DNA from: a virus
Length of the DNA stretch: 23,731 bases
Direction: 5' to 3' (one strand)
IMG/VR virus record: IMGVR_UViG_3300040815_001563
Location: 1 to 23,731 of that record
Shown here: in pieces, positions 5,316 through 12,895 of the stretch
How positions within the stretch are numbered: the stretch's first letter is position 1
Layout: every line of letters begins with the position of its first letter
Program-made: the position numbers and the translations under genes
Notes under the pieces: model-generated
What the model saw: only the letters and a program-made list of their open reading frames with translations
What the model was told of the DNA's origin: nothing
The model's database searches: none

Positions 5316-6052
5316 CTATCATTGATTAAGTTCGGCATCCAAATGCGATGCCCCTCTTGCCCAACAGTCTCGTTGTTGGCGATGTCAACACCGTAACACG
5401 CCACGCTCAGATAGGCTACACGCCTGCCAGAAGTTACCGGAAACACTTCGTGCCGCCCAACATAGTTAGTTGGGTACACGGCCACTGAGCCAGCCTCTGG
5501 AGCAAAAGCGTACTCCGCATGAGGGAAATTCAGTTCGCCTCCAGTATAGTCTTCGCCGCAAGTGTTTAGATAAAGATTTATGCTAATGTTGTTATACATA
5601 GAAACCTGATTAGGGGGTGTCTCCCCCCACTCAAACGGAATCTGGTCATCACAGTGGGGGCCAATGTTCTGACCGGGGTCATAAACTGCGATATGACCTT
5701 GCGGTCTCCACCACGCCGTAGTAGCAGCATCAGGAAAAATAGAACAGTAAGTTACAAGAGCATCATAAATTGCTTTGTCACAAGAATCAACAAAATCTAA
5801 AAACTTCTGCGGTGTTTCATCACTACGGGTCTGCCCACGCACATCAAGAAACCTCTGCGGAGCCATATGAATCTCTTCAATACTAAACTTGAAACCAGTC
5901 TGATTTACAGCATGGTCCTCCTTAATGTTGAAAGTCTCTTCGGGCTCGCCCGTCAACCAAGCACAATACTCAGTAAAAATAGACTTATCAAACTCAAGAG
6001 CGTCTCTACAAATAACGACGCCCATACCTACATGCTCTGCAGAAATCATCAT
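5282..6052 (-). CDS. 2OG/Fe(II) oxygenase, prolyl-4-hydroxylase type, 256 aa
   Basis: Complete P4H-type dioxygenase. It shows WWRPQGHIAVYDPG (114-127), HCDD (His133, Asp135), YLNTCGEDYTGGELNFP (161-177), distal HEV (His201) and Arg211. It ends with the family feature WMPNL near residue 240. The ORF opens with two Met codons: GGAGGG sits one base from the first (6052) and at better spacing from the second (6049), and the first overlaps the upstream stop. Second gene of the operon driven by the promoter at 6952-6980. The most divergent of the four CWWK-type paralogs, with Arg for Lys in the WWK motif. Substrate unknown. Confidence 0.85.
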   Translation of the reverse strand: MMISAEHVGMGVVICRDALEFDKSIFTEYCAWLTGEPEETFNIKEDHAVNQTGFKFSIEEIHMAPQRFLDVRGQTRSDETPQKFLDFVDSCDKAIYDALVTYCSIFPDAATTAWWRPQGHIAVYDPGQNIGPHCDDQIPFEWGETPPNQVSMYNNISINLYLNTCGEDYTGGELNFPHAEYAFAPEAGSVAVYPTNYVGRHEVFPVTSGRRVAYLSVACYGVDIANNETVGQEGHRIWMPNLINDSQAVSMGGRRS

Positions 6053-6945
6053 CCCTCCGAATTAATTAATGTAACTCTATACTGCTCTGAACTTTTATCG
6101 AAACCGGCCTCTTCTAAGTAAGCCCTGTAATCCTCCCGTAGCGTGGGCATCCACACATTCGTGCTATTCTCCGCCCCCTCGGGATTTAGAAGTGGGTCAC
6201 AAACGTCTTCCCTAACCTCAGAGTTTGGGGTACCCTGAGAGTACCACCCAAGATACGAGAGCCTTCTACCCTTCCCTACCGGTAACACTTCGTGTCCTGC
6301 GACAAAGTTAGACGGGAAGAACAAGATAGAGCCACGCTCCGGCGTGATAGTGCCAACATCTTTCAAATAATTGAAGTTGTGTAGACCTTGTGTAAAGTTT
6401 CGGCCATTCAAATCATCAGCGTCAACTGAAGAATTTAGATAGGTTACAGTAGAGACAACACTTCGTAAAGCAAGTTCCTGCGGGGTTCGGTGAACTCCGT
6501 AAATGTACTCTGCGCTAATGTCTGAATGCGAACCAAGATAGACCCCATCACCATATGAAACTACATGGCCCTTAACCTTCCACCATACGCAGTTGTACGC
6601 TAGAGGGTATCGTGTAAAGTACTTTAGTAAGCAGCGGTCTTTTGCCGCCTCTAGTTCTTTAAGTAGATTCCTGACCTCATCGCTGGGGTTTAAATGCAAT
6701 GAGGAGCCCCTTCTAGGCATAGACATATAGGTGTCTAAACCAAAAATGTAGCCGCTTCTATTCTCGTAAGCAACCTCACCAGTCTCCGGATCGACAGTCT
6801 CTGTGTACATTTCTGAGAACTCTTCATCGACCAAATTAGATACAGTGTCATAAACTTTATCCCAATCACAAGAGATAGCGTTTCTAAACAACACCACCCC
6901 GTTGCCTAGGTCCTCCGGTTCAGCATCGTTGTGTGATATAAACAT
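6049..6945 (-). CDS. 2OG/Fe(II) oxygenase, prolyl-4-hydroxylase type, 298 aa
   Basis: Paralog of the 3854 and 7773 oxygenases. Motifs are CVWWKVKGHVVSYGDG (119-134), HSD (His140, Asp142), TYLNSS..., ITPERGSILFFPSNF, distal GHEV (His218) and Arg228, followed by the C-terminal WMPTLREDYRAYL. Between the sheet strands it has an acidic loop (SSVDADDLNGRNF) also seen in the 7773 protein, suggesting close kinship of these two. First gene behind a consensus promoter; its ATG is exactly six bases after the -10 box, so its message is probably leaderless. It couples by ATGA to the next oxygenase gene. Confidence 0.87.
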   Translation of the reverse strand: MFISHNDAEPEDLGNGVVLFRNAISCDWDKVYDTVSNLVDEEFSEMYTETVDPETGEVAYENRSGYIFGLDTYMSMPRRGSSLHLNPSDEVRNLLKELEAAKDRCLLKYFTRYPLAYNCVWWKVKGHVVSYGDGVYLGSHSDISAEYIYGVHRTPQELALRSVVSTVTYLNSSVDADDLNGRNFTQGLHNFNYLKDVGTITPERGSILFFPSNFVAGHEVLPVGKGRRLSYLGWYSQGTPNSEVREDVCDPLLNPEGAENSTNVWMPTLREDYRAYLEEAGFDKSSEQYRVTLINSEG

Positions 6946-6951
6946 GTGTCT

Positions 6952-6980
6952 ATTCTACTTGTAAAGATATGATGTGTCAA
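6952..6980 (-). promoter_or_regulatory. Consensus sigma70 promoter, leaderless
   Basis: Minus strand TTGACA, 17 bases, TAGAAT, then six bases (AGACAC) to the ATG of the 298-aa oxygenase. The -35 and spacer lie within the 3' end of the upstream TauD-like gene. Confidence 0.75.
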
Positions 6981-7776
6981 TCTCTGGATGGCTACAAAAA
7001 TAACCTAAGAACTGACGTTCATCACGTTTAAACCCACCGCTAACAGCGTGAGACATTACAAACAAGTCACTAACAAGCAGGTCACCGTTCTGCCAACTCC
7101 ACACAAGTTGATTGTATGGATTCAAAACTATTTCAGTCTCAACTACGTCAACACACTTAACGAAGAAATTAGTTTCATCGTTTGAGGGCTTACCACCATT
7201 AAACGATATCAAATCTACGTCGCTTTGACATATCCTAACAACATCGGCGTTTTTAAATGGGTGTTTAACTATAGCATCTCTAGCAACTTTAGTTGTGACG
7301 TTTCCCTTGTTATCAACTACAACTTTACTACCTATCACACACTTTCTCAAAAAGTCAACAACTTCAGATGAGAGTGTGTCTATAATTTTAGAGTTATCTG
7401 TGAAATATGTTTTTCCTACATCTGCGGAGCAGGAGAACTTCTGCATGTTCCAAAATCCTGCAACAGTAGAATTTTCCAAAGACGAATGAACATGCTCTAA
7501 ATGCCAGTTAACCGCAAAATTATTCGGAGTGTGCTCACCGTAGCAAAAGGTATGCGAATGATCCTCGCTGTACCGCCGCAGAACAGAACGATCAAAATCG
7601 TCTGAACGGGGAGTCCACCCAACATAATCGCCAATCGCTAAAATTATGTCTATCTGCTCTTCCTCAGAAGCGAACAATCCACGAAAACCGTAGACGCCTT
7701 CTTCTAGAAACTTTTCAGCAAAATACTTGGAGTCCCGAATTATGTCACTAAACGAACACTCAACAACGTCAATCAT
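6955..7776 (-). CDS. TauD/TfdA-like 2OG/Fe(II) dioxygenase, 273 aa
   Basis: Different subclass from its neighbours. N-terminal residues EEGVYGFRGLFASEEEQIDI and DYVGW resemble the start of TauD/TfdA-type dioxygenases, with WHLEHVHS supplying His92-x-Glu94 as first ligands. The C-terminal NGDLLVSDLFVMSHAVSGG carries distal His243, followed by Arg254 for 2-oxoglutarate. Family members hydroxylate small free molecules such as taurine, amino acids or carnitine precursors. The large middle insertion (about 115-215) is unusual and the substrate cannot be read. Last gene of the long operon that begins at 11206; its ATG overlaps the preceding oxygenase stop. Confidence 0.8.
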   Translation of the reverse strand: MIDVVECSFSDIIRDSKYFAEKFLEEGVYGFRGLFASEEEQIDIILAIGDYVGWTPRSDDFDRSVLRRYSEDHSHTFCYGEHTPNNFAVNWHLEHVHSSLENSTVAGFWNMQKFSCSADVGKTYFTDNSKIIDTLSSEVVDFLRKCVIGSKVVVDNKGNVTTKVARDAIVKHPFKNADVVRICQSDVDLISFNGGKPSNDETNFFVKCVDVVETEIVLNPYNQLVWSWQNGDLLVSDLFVMSHAVSGGFKRDERQFLGYFCSHPEIDTSYLYK

Positions 7777-8834
7777 GACTCAATTGGTACAGGGTCCGTC
7801 CCACAGTTAGCATTTTCGTCCAAAACCTCTGCCTCATGAGTTGAACCATACTGGGCAACACATCGACCCTGATAGACAGGGTTAATGCCTTGATTCTGCT
7901 CAGCGCCTGTACTAATGCGGGAATACTCAGACTTACAATACTTCTCGTAATCGTCATAAATGTTGTTCATCCACATCGCTGGGCACCACTGGTAACTATC
8001 CTCAGGCTCAACAATATTAATGTTTGCGTCCATGTGCGGAGAGCCCTGACCAAAGAAAGACAAGTAACTATATCGTACACCCGAATTCATACGGCTAACC
8101 TGATGTGAAGCCATATAGTTCGTGGGGAAGAAAACGATGTCGCCCTTCTGGGGCTTGTAGTCGATGCCCAAATGGAAAAACTCTAAATGTCCGCCAGTGA
8201 AATTTGTACCATCTAACTCGTCGTCTGTGTCAACAGAGTCATTAAGATAAACTAAACATCCACATGTCTGTCTCGCCGCCATCTGACCCCGAGGCATATA
8301 ACGCACACCTTCAGTCACCTTATAGTTAGTGTCGTTATCACAGTGCGCTCCCAAAATACCTTCATCTTCGTAGCGAAGAATATGGCCACGGTTCTTCCAC
8401 CAAACACAACCCACCATGAGAGGGAAGTAGTCAATGTATCGGAGCAAAGCCTTGTAGATAACGTCTTCCATATCATGAAAGAATTTTCTTGGAACTTCGG
8501 GGGTATCCTCAATAACCGGATGAAGTAGTCGCACAGGAGTAGAAGGAATGTCCTCTGGCCGATACCTAAAGCCGTCCTCATTAATACCGTACTTTTCACC
8601 ATCTTCACCAACTATATATTCCCACCTGTTTTGGTGTGAAACTACAGACTTCTCATCAATGTATTTAAATACTTCGGTAGGATCGGCAGTTAAAGCGCCA
8701 CGAAAAACTAGGACACCTCCACCTAAATCCTCAACGTCGAAATCAGCAATTTCCTTAATAGCGGCGTCATCAATAAGAGGGGTGTCCGGGTGCGGATCAC
8801 CACTCCGCTCCGGAGGAGTGTTAAAATCAGTCAT
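7773..8834 (-). CDS. 2OG/Fe(II) oxygenase, prolyl-4-hydroxylase type, 353 aa
   Basis: Longest of the oxygenases. A Pro/Asp-rich N-terminal tail of about 30 residues precedes VEDLGGGVLVFRGAL, a segment shared with the 298-aa paralog. The core has CVWWKNRGHILRYEDE (143-158), HCDND (His164, Asp166), YLNDSVDTDDELDG (acidic loop), GHLEFFHLGI, PQKGDIVFFPTNY, distal SHQV (His244) and Arg254. WMNNIYDDYEKYC follows near 290-303, then a tail of about 50 residues with unknown role. It starts two bases after the upstream methyltransferase-like gene stops; AAAGAAG upstream may be its ribosome-binding site. Confidence 0.87.
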   Translation of the reverse strand: MTDFNTPPERSGDPHPDTPLIDDAAIKEIADFDVEDLGGGVLVFRGALTADPTEVFKYIDEKSVVSHQNRWEYIVGEDGEKYGINEDGFRYRPEDIPSTPVRLLHPVIEDTPEVPRKFFHDMEDVIYKALLRYIDYFPLMVGCVWWKNRGHILRYEDEGILGAHCDNDTNYKVTEGVRYMPRGQMAARQTCGCLVYLNDSVDTDDELDGTNFTGGHLEFFHLGIDYKPQKGDIVFFPTNYMASHQVSRMNSGVRYSYLSFFGQGSPHMDANINIVEPEDSYQWCPAMWMNNIYDDYEKYCKSEYSRISTGAEQNQGINPVYQGRCVAQYGSTHEAEVLDENANCGTDPVPIES

Positions 8835-8836
8835 GT

Positions 8837-9580
8837 TTACTTCTTTACTAGAATGTGGAACCCGAGAGCGTGCGGGATGTGGTAAGACGTAATATCGTCT
8901 CGCTCATGAATCTGCTCGTAAAAATCAAACAAAGGTTCAATATAATATTTGTCTGAATACAAACGCATATTTTCATTAGAAGGTGCCGTATAAATAACAC
9001 CACCCGACCTTGTTAGATCAATAACCTTATCCAAAAGAGGAGGATTGATGAGCGTGTCCACCGTGTGGATATGCACAAAATCAAACTGCGCCCCATCTAG
9101 ATTCTCTAACTCTTCTATGTCAACAACGTTGTAATCTCCCTCCCACGGGAACTCTGGGCGTGTCAAAACGTGTCTCTCAAAAATATCAAGACATTCATTA
9201 TTAACAAACGTCATGTTGCAGCCCTTACGTTGCATATCAGCAGCAAAATCAAAGTTTCTGTCAGGAGTCAACATTAACACGTCAGTAGGCTTAGCGATAT
9301 CAGCAGACATCTGTGAATAGAGGCCAGTGCAAATGAAAACCGTTTCTTTCCATCCAGCCACTGCACCAGAAACCAAATCCCACGTATGCAAATAAAAATC
9401 ACTGCCAACCGCAATAGCCCGACGATCAAGACCTAAAGATGCCCACTCCGCCCGCAACGTTTTAGCCACATCGTCATGGAACGAGAAGAAGTCGTAGTCT
9501 AATTCACGGGAAGAGTTTTGAGAAAACTCGTAAGTCAGTGCGTTCGCAATTAAAAATTTGCTACCAAGAATCTTATCCAT
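8837..9580 (-). CDS. Class I methyltransferase-fold protein, 247 aa (function uncertain)
   Basis: The arrangement resembles a Rossmann-fold SAM-dependent methyltransferase. TVFICTGLYSQMSADI (about 80-95) sits at motif I, VLMLTPDRN (101-109) at the second strand, FDFVHIHTVDTLINPPLLDKVIDL (166-189) at motif IV and the helix after it, and SGGVIYTAPSNE (192-203) at the post-IV strand. The glycine-rich E/DxGxGxG of motif I is degenerate (ICTGLYS), so SAM binding is not assured. Start ATG 9580 overlaps the upstream stop by 8 bases. Its place directly before two oxygenases suggests a shared modification pathway. A non-catalytic Rossmann protein is the main alternative. Confidence 0.6.
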   Translation of the reverse strand: MDKILGSKFLIANALTYEFSQNSSRELDYDFFSFHDDVAKTLRAEWASLGLDRRAIAVGSDFYLHTWDLVSGAVAGWKETVFICTGLYSQMSADIAKPTDVLMLTPDRNFDFAADMQRKGCNMTFVNNECLDIFERHVLTRPEFPWEGDYNVVDIEELENLDGAQFDFVHIHTVDTLINPPLLDKVIDLTRSGGVIYTAPSNENMRLYSDKYYIEPLFDFYEQIHERDDITSYHIPHALGFHILVKK

Positions 9581-9869
9581 TAACTCTACCCTTCGCTAAC
9601 TGCCAGCGATGCCACAACCTACGGCTATTCATCATCACAAGAATATTTATCTCCTTCAAAGCATCATTAGAGGCGACTGAAGTCCCTTCCAACCGCTTAA
9701 ACGGAAAGTTACCCTTTAGCGCATCCACGATGCTATCAAACGTGGACGAATTAATATCTGAAGTGTCCATGCCTAGAACATACATAATTGACACTATTTC
9801 TCGCTCAATATATGCCAAGTCTTTACTGGCATCATACGTCGGTGTGTTTCTGTTACCAACTCTACTCAT
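9573..9869 (-). CDS. Hypothetical protein, 98 aa
   Basis: Mostly helical, starting MSRVGNRNTPTYDASKD, with a basic C-terminus (MMNSRRLWHRWQLAKGR). The stretch EIVSIMYVLGMDTSDIN resembles NIVSLAMMLNVDTATLT in the 72-aa protein two genes upstream, which suggests a common small helical module. ATGA overlap with the upstream gene. Family not recognised. Confidence 0.6.
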   Translation of the reverse strand: MSRVGNRNTPTYDASKDLAYIEREIVSIMYVLGMDTSDINSSTFDSIVDALKGNFPFKRLEGTSVASNDALKEINILVMMNSRRLWHRWQLAKGRVNG

Positions 9870-10138
9870 TGTGCTAAATCATCCCAGTCTTCCTCGGGAA
9901 AAGGAATAGGTGTATTGCGGGCGTTAGTCTCACTGGTAATCAGTTCACACAGGTATCCCTCTCCTGAAGGAAAGTTCCAAGCAGGAATAGAATAATCAAA
10001 ACGCACGGGCTGCTCCTTGACCGACGATGTGTCAGCGGGATCAGGACCGTCATCGGGCTGACCAAAAGCATTAACGTCAACTCCCGCATCCACGGCTTCG
10101 TCTTGAATTGTGCGATCAGTTATATTGTAGTTCTTCAT
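9866..10138 (-). CDS. Hypothetical acidic protein, 90 aa
   Basis: Strongly acidic and low in hydrophobics over residues 10-45 (DGPDPADTSSVKEQP), hence probably disordered at the N-terminus. A short aromatic segment (FDYSIPAWNFPSGEGYL) and an acidic end (PFPEEDWDDLAQ) follow. It sits between two small helical proteins, with ATGA overlaps on both sides. No family recognised. Confidence 0.55.
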   Translation of the reverse strand: MKNYNITDRTIQDEAVDAGVDVNAFGQPDDGPDPADTSSVKEQPVRFDYSIPAWNFPSGEGYLCELITSETNARNTPIPFPEEDWDDLAQ

Positions 10139-10353
10139 GCCTCAAGAGCCTCTAAATTCGTCACCATCTTTACCAGCGTCGTATAAGCCGGATAGTCTGG
10201 ATCGGCATTAGAAACTGGAATCTCATATGCAGAAGTAAGCGTAGCAGTATCAACATTTAGCATCATCGCTAACGACACAATGTTTTGATTGAGAAAGTCG
10301 ATTGCCTTCTCTTTGGCCTTCTGCCGCTGTTCTTCTGAAATTGTTACAGCCAT
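10135..10353 (-). CDS. Hypothetical helical protein, 72 aa
   Basis: Starts MAVTISEEQRQKAKEK behind a good GAGGAAAGA ribosome-binding site. Three helices are predicted: a charged N-terminal one, NIVSLAMMLNVD, and TTLVKMVTNLEALEA. The middle segment matches the 98-aa protein of the same operon in pattern. It begins seven bases after the 281-aa gene. No known family. Confidence 0.6.
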   Translation of the reverse strand: MAVTISEEQRQKAKEKAIDFLNQNIVSLAMMLNVDTATLTSAYEIPVSNADPDYPAYTTLVKMVTNLEALEA

Positions 10354-10360
10354 TCTTTCC

Positions 10361-11206
10361 TCACAGTCTATATATTTCTAGTTTCATACTATTATATGAT
10401 ACACAAGCACGATACAGTTGTGCAAGTCTTGGACGAGGCTCCTCCATCAGATTATTTTCTGTCGCCCACAACCTAAACGACAGCGGCATATCTGGTTCTT
10501 CTTCAGAAAGAACACACGAACCCGTCTTGAAATATTGTGCTATTTGTTGATCTGGCAGTTGCATCAAGTCCCTCACAACAGGGTCAGATTCAGCATTATC
10601 TACATTAAGCCCAAAATGACTTAGAAGCGTATCAGCGGCCTCTGCGGCGGGCTCAACACTACCAGTATGTATCTTCGCCCACTGCCACTCTAACATCAAT
10701 TTAAAGAACTCATGTAACGTAGCAGAACCAAAGTACGGATGTATCATCGACGTACGCCTTAACAAACCATCACCCTTCTCGTCCACTTGGGTATAGATAA
10801 TGTACCCCACATCGGGATCGTGGAACAACGTCAAATGCTTCTGAATCATACTCAAAAAGTCATTGATGTGGTCTAATACGATTGTACGGTAATCCTCACG
10901 CCCGTACAACTCGTCCATGGTTCTAGGTAGATGTGTCTCTGTCGAAGAACACAAAGGGTACATCCAGTGATCGGTGTGATTTTCCTTAGGGCAAGATGCC
11001 CAAAGCCTATAAATTTTATTGAAACGATTAACAGCGCCCACCTCTACAGGGCGCATCATTGGAGTGATAATGTCGATTAAATCTTGCAAATCCTCATAAT
11101 CGTTTGGATCATAGCCTGCCTCAGTTATCATCAAGTCTAGCCTAGGCTTAATCTCATTCATTTTTTCTTGCAAAGACGCTTTGCGGATATTGTTTGAAAG
11201 TCGCAT
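10361..11206 (-). CDS. Hypothetical protein, 281 aa
   Basis: First gene of the long operon running to 6955, with AAAGGATAG before the ATG. Mostly helical, with a basic N-terminus (MRLSNNIRKASLQEKMNEIK) and a segment DLQDLIDIITPMM. A Trp/His/Cys-containing middle (WASCPKENHTDHWMYPLCSS) could bind a metal. Then comes a long helical part with LHEFFKLMLEWQWAK and a C-terminal region containing LWATENNLMEEPRPR. No catalytic signature I can name. The small downstream proteins may be its partners. Confidence 0.6.
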   Translation of the reverse strand: MRLSNNIRKASLQEKMNEIKPRLDLMITEAGYDPNDYEDLQDLIDIITPMMRPVEVGAVNRFNKIYRLWASCPKENHTDHWMYPLCSSTETHLPRTMDELYGREDYRTIVLDHINDFLSMIQKHLTLFHDPDVGYIIYTQVDEKGDGLLRRTSMIHPYFGSATLHEFFKLMLEWQWAKIHTGSVEPAAEAADTLLSHFGLNVDNAESDPVVRDLMQLPDQQIAQYFKTGSCVLSEEEPDMPLSFRLWATENNLMEEPRPRLAQLYRACVSYNSMKLEIYRL

Positions 11207-11229
11207 AACTATCCTTTCGCTATGATACT

Positions 11230-11238
11230 ATTCTACCA
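11230..11238 (-). promoter_or_regulatory. Extended -10 promoter element TGGTAGAAT
   Basis: Located between the peroxidase-like gene and the 281-aa gene, with no good -35 at 17 bases, but with the TGN extension that compensates for this. It almost repeats the element at 1552-1560. The start site would be near 11223, followed by AAAGGA and ATG 11206. Confidence 0.5.
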
Positions 11239-11241
11239 TAC

Positions 11242-11859
11242 TCAGTAGTCCAGTACCTCGTCAATGCACTCCCTAATAGTCCAACTCTCACCAGTCGTCA
11301 ACGGAACATCATCAAGAGGATCGCTTTGCCAATTAAATCTGGTAATCATCTGACCGTTCCTACCTACAATAAACTTTTCCCAACTATGGGGAATTCTCGC
11401 AACAGCCCCACCTGACTTGTTCCATCCCTCCTGTGCCGCATCGGAGGTATCTGCAGGCGAAGCGGCCTTAACCCTGACAACGTTACCCAGCAAAGCAGAA
11501 TAAACTAGGCTACCATCTCTACCGTTTACATCAATCTTTTCGGATAAAGGGAACCGTACAAACGGGTAGACTTGCTTCATCCACGCAGAAATCTCATGAT
11601 TATCTGACGGTTCCATCTGCCCGAACTGGTTGCACGGGAAACCCACCACACTAAACCCTCGGTCCTTAAACTCGTCATGAACCTGCTGTAGTTGCCAAAA
11701 CTGCCGCACTGTTCTAGCATACGACCAAAAAGTGCTACACTGCGGTGTGTAACCCAACTTGGAAACAGTGTTGACAACTAAGGTCACCTTACCATCGAAC
11801 TGTTGCATGAAATCAGGCTCACCGTCCAACGAATTCATTTGAATGTCATAAACGCTCAT
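11242..11859 (-). CDS. Glutathione-peroxidase-like protein without catalytic cysteine, 205 aa
   Basis: Thioredoxin-fold protein aligned by eye to the GPx family: an N-terminal beta-hairpin, VTLVVNTVSKLGYTPQ (25-40), GFSVVGFPCNQFGQMEP (68-84), and WEKFIVGRNGQMITRF (160-175). In active GPx proteins the NVASxCG motif holds Cys or Sec; here Leu35 replaces it. The WNF of the active site appears as His158-Ser159, and only Gln78 of the Cys-Gln-Trp-Asn tetrad remains. Cys41 lies six residues after Leu35 and Cys76 is the usual FPCNQF cysteine. An insertion of about ten residues follows residue 42. It is probably not a classical peroxidase. Start ATG 11859 overlaps the previous stop. Confidence 0.78.
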   Translation of the reverse strand: MSVYDIQMNSLDGEPDFMQQFDGKVTLVVNTVSKLGYTPQCSTFWSYARTVRQFWQLQQVHDEFKDRGFSVVGFPCNQFGQMEPSDNHEISAWMKQVYPFVRFPLSEKIDVNGRDGSLVYSALLGNVVRVKAASPADTSDAAQEGWNKSGGAVARIPHSWEKFIVGRNGQMITRFNWQSDPLDDVPLTTGESWTIRECIDEVLDY

Positions 11860-12167
11860 TGCTTACTCCAAGGATCACTGCCATCTGAAACCTCCCCATA
11901 AATTGGGCAAGTCAACATTGACTTTCCAGAAAAAGAATCAATAATATCGACAACTCCGCCCAACACCCCATTGTCTACCTTGCTACACACAATCTTAACA
12001 ATACACTCAAACGGTGTATTAGTAGTGCCAAGCATTATGATGTTATTTTCAGAAACAGCAGACTCTTCAAAATCTAGTTTACCCTTAAACATATGGGCAC
12101 TACCGTTATCACCATCAGGAAGATGTAAAAGAAACTTCTCGCTGCCTAGGGGCGTGTGAACTGTCAT
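11856..12167 (-). CDS. Small beta-rich protein, 103 aa
   Basis: ATG 12167 (MTVHTPLGSEKFLLHLPDGD) overlaps the upstream stop as ATGA; a frame four codons longer exists but is less likely. The sequence alternates short strands and turns: TPLGSEKFLLHL, then GKLDFEESAVSENNIIML, then TPFECIVKIVCSKVDNGVLGG. This repeats the pattern of small lipocalin-like or beta-sandwich domains found in uncharacterised bacterial proteins. No signal peptide. It lies between the DUF6065 gene and the peroxidase-like gene in one coupled operon. Confidence 0.6.
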   Translation of the reverse strand: MTVHTPLGSEKFLLHLPDGDNGSAHMFKGKLDFEESAVSENNIIMLGTTNTPFECIVKIVCSKVDNGVLGGVVDIIDSFSGKSMLTCPIYGEVSDGSDPWSKQ

Positions 12168-12895
12168 TGAGTATACCAATTTGGAACCTCCGGTATTTCG
12201 GGGTCTTGAAGATCAACGAGTCCGTCATGGCGAGGACCAATACGGTTATTGTCTGCATCCAAGCCCGTGCGGATACCATTCATCCATGTCCACGGCTCGT
12301 CTTGCATCTTCTGCATCTTTGCTTTGTTGTACTTCATTCGACTGTCAATCAAATCTGGCTTATCCCACAGATTCTCTACAGTACACTCCATGTTAGGCAT
12401 CAGGTTAGAATCAAAAACAAAAAAGAAAGCAAACGGCATACCCTTAGGGAACACAACTTCTTTGCCAACTTCCGTGATCTTCCAAGCCATCTGCACCTCG
12501 TCAGGCCACCAGTCACTAGGAATGATGGCTGACAGAGGAGTAGCGCCCTCAACAAAATAGTTAGGAGGTCCTGTCACCCACGTGTGGTGACCTTCTTCGG
12601 TATTAAACGCCCAGCCCAACTGGAAGTCAACCATACCAATCTTGTTGCAGTTAGCCACCATTCTATGATCGTGTTCTCCACCCTCAATCAAAGTAGGGAC
12701 ATTCATTCCGCCATCCCACTTCACAACAACATCGCACGGCAACAGAATTTCCCACCCATTCACGTTAGCCATGCTTACTGGCAAACATCTGTAGGCGTGC
12801 TTGTTATAAGTGTCGTCCATCCAATCACGCCGCAGACTAGCCTGCTGAACGTGCGGAGACGCTTGGTGTGTACGTACCAGTGTTAACTTACTCAT
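12164..12895 (-). CDS. DUF6065 family protein, 243 aa
   Basis: Start ATG 12895 (MSKLTLVRTHQASPH) overlaps the preceding oxygenase stop (ATGA); the longer frame from 12949 is not needed. I recognise the DUF6065 signature RRDWMDDTYNKHAYRCLP (22-39) and MANVNGWEILLP (42-53), then WDGG and later GPPNYFVEGATPL. The biochemical role of DUF6065 is unknown. Family members occur, as far as I recall, near iron/2-oxoglutarate enzymes in phages and bacteria, which agrees with this neighbourhood. C-terminus rich in Trp and Asp. Not membrane-bound. Confidence 0.8.
   Translation of the reverse strand: MSKLTLVRTHQASPHVQQASLRRDWMDDTYNKHAYRCLPVSMANVNGWEILLPCDVVVKWDGGMNVPTLIEGGEHDHRMVANCNKIGMVDFQLGWAFNTEEGHHTWVTGPPNYFVEGATPLSAIIPSDWWPDEVQMAWKITEVGKEVVFPKGMPFAFFFVFDSNLMPNMECTVENLWDKPDLIDSRMKYNKAKMQKMQDEPWTWMNGIRTGLDADNNRIGPRHDGLVDLQDPEIPEVPNWYTQ

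Noticed and set aside
12167-12560. Several overlapping plus-strand frames opposite the DUF6065 gene
   Set aside because: The DUF6065 signature and ATGA coupling on the minus strand explain this stretch; the plus frames have no ribosome-binding sites or domains.
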